NCBI GenBank assembly: GCA_020055645.1
Contig: CM034548.1
Coordinates: 49,778,296-49,842,295 of the forward strand
Source of the DNA: Tomocerus qinae
Taxonomy: Eukaryota; Arthropoda; Collembola; Entomobryomorpha; Tomoceridae
Direction of reading: 5' to 3'
Length of the DNA: 64,000 nt
Below are positions 37,801 to 48,245 of the stretch, piece by piece. The notes under the pieces are model-generated. The model worked only from the letters and a program-made list of their open reading frames with translations, searched no databases and was not told the origin of the DNA. Each line of letters begins with the position of its first letter. The first letter of the stretch is position 1. A program made the position numbers and the translations under genes.

Positions 37801-38356
37801 TAATTAGCATGTCATCTGAAAGTTTCCTATCTGCATATTCAGCCATGTGGCTTATGCCCGGCCATTTTGTAAGTTCGCATACAGCAGTAATGTGTGTGCC
37901 ATACAAATTATTGCAAATACCTATTTTGACTTCAGAAACTACTAACTCCATTCTACTAAATCAATTGAAAACAAGTCTTTATTTCTAGATTTCTATATTA
38001 TGGGGCTCTCCTTATTTTCTTTTTCTAGCTTCAAATGAGTCGCTCCATTAGAGTAAGCATAATATGAAAAGGCAATAATAAGAAGTGAGTTTACCATGTC
38101 TAGAATGCCGTCTAGAGTGACGTTCGGGCGATAAAGATTGTTTACGCTTTCGATTTGAGTCGTGACGAGATCGTTTAGGGCGGCTTCTGTAACGAGGTCG
38201 GTTTTCATGGTGAGAACTATTTCTACGCGACTCCCGACCTTTTCTCCCTTGTTTGGCGGCCTTATGGAAGGGGCTGGGAGGGGAAACTGTTGATTCGTGC
38301 GAACTGGCCACTTCCTCATTCTCGTCAATTTCCCCCTCCTCTAATTCTGACTCCAT
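30665..38356 (-). CDS. ZFC3H1-like nuclear RNA-surveillance protein, four exons, 1827 residues
   Basis: Exons in transcription order: 38356-38095, 36821-32914, 32838-32702 and 31841-30665. GT/AG junctions, matching phases, 5484 nt in total. Evidence for the family: an N-terminal ELEEGEIDENEE motif followed by an RS/basic region (compare ELEDGEIS in ZFC3H1); an EELHELRNRLLLDLAQKNKM helix; the motif INKIVIPLGEDSSSDSDEE followed by ALSAMLRSARKTVEAKE (compare VVVTLNDSDDSESDGE and LESMIKEARRTAEQ); and then a long coiled coil. Family knowledge: ZFC3H1 is the scaffold that links the MTR4/exosome machinery to nuclear poly(A) RNA. Odd: the CCCH finger and helical-repeat half of ZFC3H1 are absent, and a hexapeptide array precedes the stop. 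Most of the middle is S/T/P-rich disorder. Confidence 0.65.
30935..31438 (-). repeat. 18-bp coding minisatellite (28 units of SGPLPS-like hexapeptide)
   Basis: Unit about GGCAAGGGGCCAGAGGAT on the plus strand. Twenty-eight in-frame copies encode S-G-P-L-(P/L)-(S/P/R). Because the unit is a multiple of three, all six frames stay largely open, which produces the misleading antisense frames here. Copies vary mainly at positions 5 and 6 of the hexamer. Confidence 0.95.
32403..32452. repeat. Perfect 50-bp palindrome in an intron
   Basis: GGACGTCTAGACGAGCCCTC, ATCTT, then the exact inverse with no loop; directly followed by a 12-bp palindrome TCGTTTAAACGA (32453-32464). It lies in the intron between exons 3 and 4 of the ZFC3H1-like gene. 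Confidence 0.95.
32702..32838 (-). CDS. ZFC3H1-like exon 3 (coiled coil, 137 nt)
   Basis: A 75-nt intron precedes it (acceptor TTTTGGCGCAG). The peptide ETEMVRKKEELELREKLLKA and following heptads are strongly helical, and the exon ends at ENKLISTR. Donor ACTCG/GTACCG leaves two bases that complete an arginine codon in exon 4, so the coiled coil continues uninterrupted across the junction. Confidence 0.8.
32914..36821 (-). CDS. ZFC3H1-like exon 2 (large, mostly disordered)
   Basis: Acceptor TATGTCACAG then DHPDEGKWRSVDKRR. This 3.9-kb exon has a KRRKRKKHK-type basic region and three near-identical copies of an (E)KATLTRSSTE heptad-like repeat around 36370-36460. An acidic-to-helical block with LEGLFNNLQRQEAKKDE follows, then hundreds of S/T/P-rich residues, and at the end the conserved INKIVIPLGEDSSSDSDEE and MSSDEIIQASLKELLGQ segments. 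Donor GCG/GTAATT, phase 0. Plus-strand open frames over this exon are shadows. Confidence 0.85.
37535..37729. repeat. Near-perfect 80-bp inverted repeat with a 34-nt loop
   Basis: Left arm 37535-37615 (ATTCATTAGAAAGACAATGG, ...CCGAGAACATCAAC), right arm 37650-37729, only about three differences. In intron 1 of the ZFC3H1-like gene. It would form a long hairpin in the transcript. Either a young MITE or a small-RNA hairpin. Confidence 0.9.
37886..37910. repeat. Solo end of the 'GGCACACAC' family
   Basis: TAATGTGTGTGCCATACAAATT matches the right terminus of the 19.1- and 50-kb elements. It lies in intron 1 of the ZFC3H1-like gene. No partner end is seen nearby. Confidence 0.5.
38095..38356 (-). 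CDS. ZFC3H1-like exon 1 (start)
   Basis: ATG at 38356 reads MESELEEGEIDENEEVASSH and then an arginine/serine/histidine-rich stretch (RHSRRHSRH at the end). Donor CATG/GTAAAC leaves one base, which forms an aspartate codon with AT at the next exon. An in-frame GTG just upstream is not needed. The acidic 'EEGEI' start followed by RS-rich sequence is typical of this family. Confidence 0.75.
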
Positions 38357-38499
38357 CACTCACTAATTTACTGTTAAATTACAAAAAAGCAAATCATATG
38401 TGTACAATACTTCCATAATACCAAAGACGAAACAATCTTAAAAAAATGATTCAATTTCCTTTATTGAGATAGACCTGAGCAACTGTACACACTAGTTTA

Positions 38500-38950
38500 A
38501 CTGTGGTTTAGTTTATTTAGCTTAATTGTAAATTAATTGATTGAAGTTTTATATAATTTAGCAGCATTTTCAATAAACCATTTCTAAACAGAAATATAAT
38601 GGCAGAGAAGTTTATATTTTCTGTTTTTGACCAACTTCCCCTGTCAGGGGATAACTGAAACTTAAGTAGTAGTGTCACAGAATCTTTTTTTGTCGAACGA
38701 CTTTGTACGATGAACATAACGGAAGTTACATCGATTTTCAATTTTTTACAAAGTTTCTCACCCACTTCCCATATCAGGGAAAGGTGGTAAGTGTAACCCA
38801 TTTATTAACGTTTAACGAACCAGCCAACTTTTAATAGAGCTATTCCACGCCTTTGTACGATAAATACAGCCGAAGTATTAACGATTTTTAGTTATTTTAA
38901 AGTTTTTCACCCACTTCCCCCATCATCAGCGGAAGGTTGTAAGAAATATT
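38500..38950. repeat. Diverged tandem repeat, about 130-150-bp period
   Basis: Three units, each with a CTTTGTACGAT-AA block followed about 60 bp later by TTTCACCCACTTCCC..ATCAGGG. The same two blocks recur at about 735-810 and 985-1040, so this is a dispersed family. Confidence 0.55.
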
Positions 38951-41900
38951 ATTAGTATACAGAGAAGATAAACTTCTCTGATAAGGGAAAGCTAGAAAAT
39001 AGAAAAAAAACTACATTAAGTTTAAAGCTTACCTCGAACTACAGCTGACGAAGTACGAACTACATATATAATATAAGGAATACACAGTCCAGATAATCAG
39101 TTGTTACATTTCTTGAAATTAAAACATGGCAGGGTGGTCAAAGCGATTGACATGTTCCGTTCTAAACAAACTTAGTCCTGTTTAAGATAATTAAATCTTA
39201 GGTAAGAACTTGGAAATGTTGACAAGAATTAGCACTTTTTTAATACCAGTTCTTCTCCCTATAATAGAATCACTACACAACGTAGGGACCAAAAGTGTCA
39301 GAAAGGAAATGAATGAACAAATTACTACAGCGGTCGCAAAAATATAAGAAAATAGTAGATTGTGCACCCTTACAATTTGATCTTAATCTATGTAAGTAAA
39401 ATAATGTAATGTCAACTAATAGAATAAGAAAAACAACATTTGCGGACATCGAAATGTCAACAAATCCACCTGTTCGAATTGAGTTAAGGGAATTATCTCC
39501 TGGCGGTGACAACGAAATAAGACAGAAAGTTTTAAACCTCACGTGACCTTCTCAACCTAACCTGATCACGCCTACTAAAGATGTGATTCTTGAGGCCCAG
39601 TTGGACATCATCGTCTAGTCCACCCATAAATGATAAGTAATAATATGAAATTTCCTGCTTGTATTGTTAACCCTTGCTGAACAGACATCCGACTATGACC
39701 TACTGTCTCAAACAAGCAATCCATTCGTTACAAAAATAAAAAAATTATGAGGCTGAAATTCTAACTGACAAAATATAACAATATATAGTACAAACGAATG
39801 ATTAACACTGTTGCAATAATATTTAGTTAGTACTTTGCTTCTTAATTTGTATTTATAGAATTTTTGGCTGAAAAGCCGCTCGTTTTGGGTGAACTGAAGA
39901 ATTGACTTGGCTAATTTGACATTATTATGATGATCTATTAATAAATATATATTGCTAACATTTCCTACCCTAGAATTCATCGCTTACATCAATTTTGGAG
40001 ATAATCCCTTATTATAAGTGGTAGAGGTAATTGACATTTAAATTCAAAATTCTTGACACATGAAAATACTTATCAGTCCTGCCAGTCTGTAGTTCCCAAA
40101 ACTTCCCTTCTTTCTGCCTTCAGAAGTTAGAAAAAAGCTGAAAATGATCAACAAAAAATTAATCCCGACTTCAAACACCACGTTAGTCACCAAAATATAA
40201 AAAAGCTACCCAATCCTAAATTCATTCCGTATCAAATTCGTAAACAATTTTACTAAAGGTACCACAAAGATTTTATTAAATATTCAATATTCCGCCGTAT
40301 AGGTAATCTAGAAATGAAACTAATAATTAAAAAAATTACTTGATCAAGAAGTCAATCATCAATGGTCAAATCTCGAAATTAAGTCAAGGTTCAAATAAAA
40401 CTTGACCTTGAATAGCACTAAAATGGGTCAAGATCAAATTTAAAAATGTACCACGAGATCAAGTAATTTCATAAACTACCAACCAAAGCAACAAGATTGA
40501 ATAATTTCCCTCTAGTTACACCCTCACTTTCAATAATATGCCTTGGTCTTTGCTGACAGGCAGTTTTATGAATATTTGTATAGTTTTGCAAAGCACAGAC
40601 TTTTTTAAAGAAAAAATTGAATCAATTGTCCCACAATGCAAACAAATAAAAAGTGCACATTAAAAATTAATTAAATCCACTGTAGTATAAACTAACTGGC
40701 CTACTTGGTGGATGTTTTGTAGTGTGGTAGTAGTTGGTAGTAGTAGTTTTCGGGAAAATCGCATTGCCTAATCCATCTCCTCAGGTAGTACTTGTTATAC
40801 TTATAGTACTACAATCCACGATAAAGATGAACCAGTGATGGGCTTTTGATGGGAACTACACATCAAACCTAAAAGAAGCTATCCTATCACATCAATACCA
40901 TAAATATTTACAGGGATAGTATACTACTAGTATACTATCCCGAATTTCTAAGCCCATCAATCAATGCATCTTACTTCACATTTTCATCGGGAATATCCTG
41001 TTTCATCAAATTTCATATTATAATATCTACATTATCTCATCACAGTTTGAATTAAAAAGCTTAAGGGTAATAGTTTTTTTTAAAGTGTGTAAAAATTTCT
41101 CGCTTGTCGCAACTATATTTTATCTTGAACTACTTTTGACTCACTTTCAACAAAAAGATAAAAATTTTCATGCTTCAAGCAAAATAAATTTTTTTATTAA
41201 ATTTCAAAATGTACCGAAAAAACAACATTTTGTGAATATGCTTGAATCAGCATTGAATCCCCAAAATCCAACTTAGTTTTAGAACTAATTTTGGTCCCAG
41301 AATATTTTCCGCTTCATCTTTTACTTGGATTTCGGGGGGGGGGGGTCTTCAGCCCGTAAAGCCCATCCCTAAATACGTCCTTGCGGGCCACCAAATTAAG
41401 ATGAATAGGTATTTTCCTCTAATACCTCTAATACCTGTCTGTGTTATCTTGAAGCTGTGAGGAACGTCTATTATATTATTGCCTACCTTTAATTTTTTCA
41501 ATGCCATAATGCCAGAGCCTCTCATTTGGCACCAGTATGTGCTAAAATTATCTGAAATAAATTTAGCTAACTATTTATGTTTATCTCGTCAAGCAATAAA
41601 TCAAACTTCATATCTACCCTATCCCTATCCCATCAGTCATAGACCAAACGGATCAGACACCACAAATTCGTAACGCCGCGGCTTGTCTGTTCACCTCATC
41701 GATCCAACATCACATCACGACTATAGTGCCATTTGGCCGCCAGAGTATTTTGGGCTGCACACTGGACGTAGGGCATGAAAACCCAGGGTTTTTCTATTTG
41801 ATATCCAAAAACACAACCCATAAATGCGGGTATTTGCTATTTTATACCCAAAAACACAACTCAAAAACACGAGTTTTTGGTTTTTTGCTATTTGATATCC

Positions 41901-42022
41901 AAATCATCCGTGACTGGACGAGGGTTAATCTGCCGTGATACCCTAACGTGACTAAGTCTAATCTAACCTAATAAATCCTAAACTACAATAATTCTACCCA
42001 TGTAAATGTATACCCCCAGAGC
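38951..42022. other. Divergent intergenic region, left part; no gene recognised
   Basis: Very AT-rich, with short minus-strand frames of no recognisable family. A run of 12 G lies at 41334-41345. Repeated phrases AACCCA...AAACACAACTC occur around 41780-41900. Confidence 0.5.
40913..40941. repeat. Short palindrome GGGATAGTATACT-act-AGTATACTATCCC
   Basis: Perfect 13-bp arms around a 3-nt loop in otherwise featureless intergenic DNA. Confidence 0.9.
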
Positions 42023-42073
42023 GGATCACGGATAACTTGTATAACATATTTCGTATGTGATAGTACTGACAAC

Positions 42074-42800
42074 GGTGTCCGGACACATGTGCCAAAAATA
42101 AAAGTGCCAATTGGCACTTTTATCCTACCTCAAAAAACGTATGTGCCATTTCCATAAGTGCCAAAAACCATAAGTGCCAAGGCATAAAGTGCCATTATTC
42201 ATAATGTATTGTATAGTGTATTAGGCTATCAATTTTACAAAATATAATGTAGTGTGCATTTTATATGTATGAAGTAGTTTGTAAGTAAGGAAGACTGCCT
42301 AGAGAATGTAAGACATCCCACGGACAACAAATGCTTTAGAAGGGTGGCACAGTGGCTTCAATTACCGGGTGGACAAACCTCATCCTTCAATTTGGAGTTT
42401 ACTATCTCATCTTCAAAGTGAGCAATGCCACTGGCCACTGTCCACTTATGCTCCTTTACTTCAATAGTTCAATGGTACCACCTCAAAAGAAAGAATATCG
42501 GGAACTCGATTCGAAAATTACTTTCCAAGTTGCACAATACTTTACAAAACCAAACATTGATTCTATCAAAGCTTGTACATACTTTGTAGGCAGGCACAAC
42601 CAAAAAACCAAAGCCTAAAATGACATAACTCTTCATATTCATAAGGCAAACTGATGTATATATCTAAACGTGACTAATTAAAATATTATTGGCATTATTC
42701 GTTTTGGCACTTATGTTTTTGGCACTTATGAAAACCCCTTGGCACAAAGGGTCATAAAACACTTGGCATTATTGACCGTTGGCACGTATGTCCGGGAACC
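42074..42800. mobile_element. DNA transposon, 'GTGCCA' family copy B, 8-bp target duplication
   Basis: Left end GGTGTCCGGACACATGTGCC; right end, read on the other strand, GGTTCCCGGACATACGTGCC. An exact 8-bp duplication CTGACAAC flanks it (42066-42073 and 42801-42808). Subterminal GTGCCAA clusters are as in copy A. It is inserted inside a palindromic element whose sequence resumes on the other side. The micro-ORF at 42472-42618 is conserved. Confidence 0.92.
42472..42618 (+). CDS. Transposon-internal micro-ORF, 48 residues
   Basis: ATG to TAA. Begins MVPPQKKEYRELDSKITFQV and ends ACTYFVGRHNQKTKA. About 60% identical to the 47-residue ORF of copy A, with a two-codon gap, although the surrounding non-coding DNA is much less alike. 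That difference is suggestive of protein-level constraint. An in-frame extension upstream of this ATG exists but is not shared. Confidence 0.6.
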   Translation: MVPPQKKEYRELDSKITFQVAQYFTKPNIDSIKACTYFVGRHNQKTKA

Positions 42801-43429
42801 CTGACAACTTGTATATGCAAATAAATATCCCGAATATCGATAAAGACAGAGACATCCTGTATACACAAATGGATATTTTGTATATCCTCTTAACATGGAT
42901 TATTATGATAATCATCATGATTATTAACTTTTACTTCATTTCAATAAACCATACCAGGCTTAAAGAGCATATACAAAATATCCATTTGCGTACACAGGAT
43001 GTCACTATCTATATACGGGATATCCATTTGCATATACAAGTTGTCTTACCTTCATATACGAAAAAATGTATACAAGTTATCCGGATACCCCCCAAAGCAG
43101 CCAGTGGTAAATTCACTCAGTCATCTATACTCCATTTTTTATTTAACCTGTATGTAGTACCCTGTAGTTCAAACGGCCCCGTAGAATTTTGTCAAAATTG
43201 TTCCAATCATTCCTTCACTTGGCTTCGGCCTAGGAGGGTCTCGCTATTCTGGTCCGTTGTTTTGTTATTCGAGCCTTGCTTCCTCTCATGCTGCCGCTTG
43301 CCTGTTAACTAGCTGCCAGGGCCCTGACCCTAATAATTGTCACGGCTATACTGGAGTTAGCCCATCTGTATGGTGCTAGGTTAGGCCAGTGCCTAAAAAT
43401 TAACTGGTGAAGAGTTCCTCATTCCAAGA

Positions 43430-45715
43430 TATCATCATTTCAAGATTTCTTCGAAAATACAACTTGCAAGTCAAAATGGTTCCTCGTCATTTCTCTAAGA
43501 ATACTGTCTGCGTTGAGTGTAACAAAACTAATAATGCGTATTCTGGATTACATTACAAGTCTGTATTATATTTGTGACGAATGTCATAGGCAGAGTCAGT
43601 CCAAGGTGTTAAGGTGTTTGGACCCTAATCTAATCACAGGAATGTTTTGCTTGAAGGCAAACAAAAATTATGTTATCGTCTACTGTGAGTATTGTAACTT
43701 ACCATATCATAGATGCCATTTGCCTAGCATAGGCAATAGACGTGATAACACAAACTATGATTACTATTATTGTATGAAATGCCTCCACCCATTTACTGAA
43801 CTTGATGATTCCGACTTTGCTTGTGAATTTTGGGCGCGCACAACTGCCTTTTGAGCTCTCTTCAAAATTTCTACTAAAATTTTCTATTTCTACACTATAT
43901 TTTACATTTCGAAACCTCAAAATACTAAAATAACTTCAAATCAATTTAAAACATAGCTTTATTGTCAAACTGCATCAGACATATCCAAACATGATATACT
44001 GTTCTCCAGCAACAGACATAGATTATTATTTGACTAACTACAGTACTTTTATAACAAACAAAAATATATTTAACATAAATCAGGAATAACACAGATTATC
44101 TTAAGGACTTAATGTAAGTTAACAAATTGTTTTTGAATTGAGGCAAAGCAAAGTCCTTATTCTTTAATCATTGTTTCAAATTTTAACAATTTCACTTTTT
44201 TTACACCACAAAATCAGTCAATTATTTTCTTGACAAAATCTCGTGCTGCCTTATACTAACAACAACTCACGTCTGCCACGTTGCATCCTGATGTCAAGCA
44301 AGCTTTCTACTCATCCGATATATGGACTGCGCACTCGCTTTCTAATCTGTAAAGTTACGAGGCTTTGGGTCAAAGACGACATGGATTTCTGGATTTCTGC
44401 TACAACTGATTATATGAGGCAGGTGTACTGCTCTATAAATACAGTACTCCTCAAATTGTAAGCTGGTTTTTACACAATATCTTTGATGATGGCAGTTCGA
44501 GTCGTACAAGGAAATTAACTACTGACTGAATGAAATTATGGAATATGGAATATTACCCCAATCTTTAATTTATACAAATTTGATCCAGCTATAACTACCT
44601 CTTGAAGTACCCCAACATGGTCAAAAACGCCAAATCTTTAATGTGCGCTGATCCGGAATGCAATTCGGGAAAGACAATTGGTTCAAGGCAGCATAAATTG
44701 GAATATACCAGCTGCAAAAATGTCTTTCACCGTGTCTGCCAAATTACAGTAACAATTACGAAATTCAAAATTATTGAAAAAAAACCTGGAGATGTAAGTC
44801 TTGTCTGATTGACTTACAAAATAATTGTTATTCCTGCAATGAACCACTTAATACTGACAATGTATGCAAACTATAATGTATGCATCTATAATGAGGAAAT
44901 TAAAAGAGTTAGTAATTTTAAATATTTAGGATTAATAATCGATGAAAATGTAAACTTCAATGAACACTTCCAGCATGTTGCAAAAAAACTCTCCCAGGTG
45001 AAAGGTATCTTAAAACATTTTTGTAAATTCGTTGACATGAGAATATATTGTTTAATGGTAAAAACATATGCACTAACTGTAGTCGATTACTGTTTACCTC
45101 ACTGATCATGTATAAATGAGTCTAAAATTGCCAAAATAGATGACATTATTATAGAAATATTAAAACTCAACCTTAAACTAAGTAATCTAAATAATAACTG
45201 TATACTCGAACTAGCTGGTATCCTTTCGGTAAAGGAACGTATAGCGTACTACCAAATCACTGAAGCTCACAAAGCCTTGATTTTTCCCCCAACATCCAAG
45301 CTTTGGAAAATTTTTATAAATTGAAAAACCATGAGCGTAAGTCAATCTGCGAAGGTAATTTAGAGGTACCCCTCTTGCGTACCAGCGTACCACTACTGCA
45401 CAGAGAAGCCTTAAGTATCGTACAGTAAAGATCTGGAACAAACTACGCTGTAAATTTCCTGAATGCTCGTTTCTAAAATCCCATAATTTGTTCAAAAAAG
45501 ACGTTGTACAATTATTTATGTCATGTAGAATTTAAACACCAGTTTGTGTTTAGTTTCCATAAGTGACTAGTTATAAATTTAATTTAATGTTAATTAGGAT
45601 TAATTAGGCTAAGAAAGTACTTATTGTGATACCTGGGAGAGAACAGCTATAAGCTGGCCAGAAATCGTCAATAAAGCTTACCAATACCACTACCAATACC
45701 AAACTATGTCTACTA
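43430..45715 (+). mobile_element. LINE copy 1 of an array: zinc-finger ORF1 fragments fused to an RT C-terminus
   Basis: Begins with a cysteine-rich protein (from 43476; a frameshift near 43560) with C..C spacings (VCVECNKTNN; YICDECH; YCEYCNLPYHRCHLPS; YYCMKCLHPF). A second PHD-like block at 44602-44880 (LMCADPECNSGK; FHRVC; CLIDLQNNCYSCNEPL) is also frameshifted. It then jumps at 44859-44884 straight to the RT thumb (VSNFKYLGLIIDENVNFNEH) and the C-terminal WNKLR segment. Endonuclease and the RT catalytic core are missing. The 3' end is AATAAA followed by an AATACC-type tail. Confidence 0.75.
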
Positions 45716-46877
45716 TTACCTTTTGAAATTGGAAATGAAAGCCTAGGTAATCTCTCATGTGAAACCTATCAACTTCTTACTAACAACGATAATTACCTGA
45801 CTCAATTTAATGATCTCAAAATTCCAATTCCAAAATTTACGAAAGGTTTCAAAATAGCACATCTTAACATTAATTCCATTAGAAATAAGTTTTCAGAAAT
45901 CGAATTATTTTTGTTTGAACATAAGATTGAGGTGTTTGCTATCACTGAATCCAACTTGAACAACACTGACGTTGACAAAACATTCATGATACAAAATTAT
46001 AATATGTTCAGAATAGACAGGAAACATAAAGATGGAGGTGGGATTTTAGTCTATACTAAGAATAATATAACATGTAGACAATTACAATATGCTATTAATT
46101 CCCATTCTGATTTAGAAATGTTCATTTTACAAATTAAGCAAAAATCTAAAAAACCATTATCCATTGTTATTGTCTACAAACCATCCCATGTACCTGACAA
46201 TATGTTTCTCGAAACATTCGAAGAATTTCTTACTAGTCATATCGTGCTGTTAGACATAACATAACATACTGTTAGAAAAAGGTAATCTCTTTACCGTTAA
46301 CGAACGCCTAATATACCTATCTATGGTTGGTCTTTATAAAATGATATTATTCGGTACTAATGTATTATCGTTACAAAAATACTTTATTCTAAAATCTGAA
46401 AATGTACCAACAAGAAGCACGAGGCAAGCTAATAACTTAATAGCTCCTATTTTAGTTCACCATACTGCGACATTAGCCAAAAGTCCAGTATACTACATAC
46501 ATACTACATGGAACTCCCTCAGCCAAGTGCTTAAATCCAAAAATGAATCTGTAAGCAATTTCTACAAACTACTTAATCATTTTATCTTATTACAAACAGA
46601 AGATAAATATGTGTAAATATTATTCAAAATATGTACTCCTCTACATTATGTATAGGATAACTACAATATCTAGGTTAAGAAGTGTACTTAACTATAAAAT
46701 TGTAAACATGTATGTATATTATGACTATCGATTCAGATATGGGTACGACTCAGCTTTGTTTGAGGGAGTAAGGTAACAGTATTGGCTTACCTTCGGTGCT
46801 AATTCTCGCTAACACAATTTATCTTGTATGATTTGAACCTTTGGCAATTAAATAAATTTGATTTGATTTGATTTGAT
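45710..46877 (+). mobile_element. LINE copy 2 of the array: endonuclease fused to an RT C-terminus
   Basis: From about 45711 the frame encodes the start of an AP-like endonuclease (FKIAHLNINSIRNKFSEIE, FAITESNLN, DGGGILVYTKN). It runs to HIVLL, where the usual GDFN motif would begin. There the sequence jumps to LLEKGNLFTVNERLIYLSMV of the RT C-terminal domain, which ends VHHTATLAKSPVYYIHTTWN. This C-terminus is clearly the same family as the LINE at 6.8-8.66 kb. The 3' UTR ends AATAAA with a (ATTTG)n tail. Confidence 0.85.
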
Positions 46878-48245
46878 GTGGACTCTGTCCCTGTTTCTAT
46901 AGACATTTTAATTCCTGACACCAGTGGCTATTTTAATGAGCTAAAGATAAAAAATGGACTAAAGATCGCCCATGTAAATATTGAAAGCCTAATTGGACAT
47001 ATAAATGAATATAGCTTTACGTGTAAGCATTATGACCTTGATATTATAATGATTTCTGAAACCAAAGCAAATGACACTTTTCCTGACACACAATTTTATA
47101 TACCGGGATATGATTTTATAAGAAAATATAGAGTTCGCAGTGAGGGTGGCATGGGGGAAGAAGCCAAAGATTCCTTTATCACGAAATTCCTCGCTCTACG
47201 AATCAACTTCACAATTGGTGCGTTGACAACTTATCGAAACCTAATTGGAGTAAATCGCTTTTTGTCATTTATAAAAATCCAAAAGGTAAAATCCCCACAC
47301 CTGATTGGAACACAGTTGAATGTAATGACACTACAATAGTTAGAGCAGATACATTTAAGTATTTAGGTATCTACCTAGATCAAAATTTGAATTTTCAGTC
47401 TTATATCTCAGTACCATGTCAAAAAATGTCTTTCAGATGTCTAAATTTACTTAGAAACAAAAGATTCATTCCTAATAAAATGATGCCGATCATTTTTCGG
47501 TCATTGGTCTTCTCACTTTTTGAGTATGGCTTATCAATATATTCTGCAACATCTCAGTCTAATATTTCTAAAATCCAGAATATCATAGATGATTTCCTAC
47601 TTAGTTACTTTTATAACAAAAAGCAGGTATTGCGTATGAAAGTAGGTATTTTAGCAAAGCCTGACATAAATAAACTTTATGACTCATTTAATATACTATC
47701 AGTTAAAGAAAGTGTCAAATATGCATTGTTAACAACATTATTTCCAGTAATTAAATTTCCACACGCATACCCCAATGAGTTATCGTCTCTATTTGCACCA
47801 AATGCTCATTCGAGATCTACTAGACAAATTGGTAATATTGTTTTAATCTGGAGTTCTATAAATCTTCATATAAATTCAGGGCTGTTTCGGAATGGAATAG
47901 TCTACCTGCTAAACTTAAGTCAATTAAAAATTTATCCAATTTCAAAACTGATATTATTTGTTACCTAAAATCTCACAGATGACTTTAATTTAGTACAATC
48001 TGCCAACTCATGTGTTACTATGCTAGCTTGTAAGTACTCTTGTCCACGTTTAACTGTTTAACTATGTATTACTGTACTATTTGTAAAGCTTAAAATGACC
48101 TCAAATAATAGTTTATTTGACTTATAAAAATTACTATACTAGTTGTAGTCCTACTCTCAAATATATATGATGTCCTCTGACGGAAATCAGAATGACTTTG
48201 TTCATCTTTGGAATCAGTGTATGACAATAAAAGCTTGATTGATTG
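46878..48245 (+). mobile_element. LINE copy 3 of the array: endonuclease fragment plus RT thumb/C-terminus
   Basis: Starts directly after the ATTTG tail of the previous copy. Endonuclease start (LKIAHVNIESLIGHINEYSF, IIMISETKANDTFPD), then the frame changes near 47240 and continues as RT thumb (KSLFVIYKNPKG; FKYLGIYLDQNLNFQ) to about 47968 with a RSTRQ motif. The 3' end is CAATAAAAGC followed by (TTGA)n. The RT catalytic core is again absent. Confidence 0.8.

Larger units (their letters stand above)
42023..43089. mobile_element. Palindromic 'GGATAACTTGTA' element, copy B (host of a nested transposon)
   Basis: Left end GGATCACGGATAACTTGTAT; right end, read on the other strand, GGTATCCGGATAACTTGTAT. 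Long internal arms with repeated ATATCC / TATACAAGTTGTCAC blocks face each other. Possible 9-bp duplication with one mismatch: CCCCAGAGC (42014-42022) and CCCCAAAGC (43090-43098). The 'GTGCCA' transposon at 42074-42800 interrupts the left arm. The 177-codon open frame at 42779-43312 crosses its boundary and is not a gene. Confidence 0.8.

Noticed and set aside
42779..43312. 177-codon open frame with a hydrophobic segment, as a membrane protein gene
   Set aside because: It begins inside one transposon end and runs through the right arm of the palindromic element; the open frame is a product of repeated ATATAC-type sequence.
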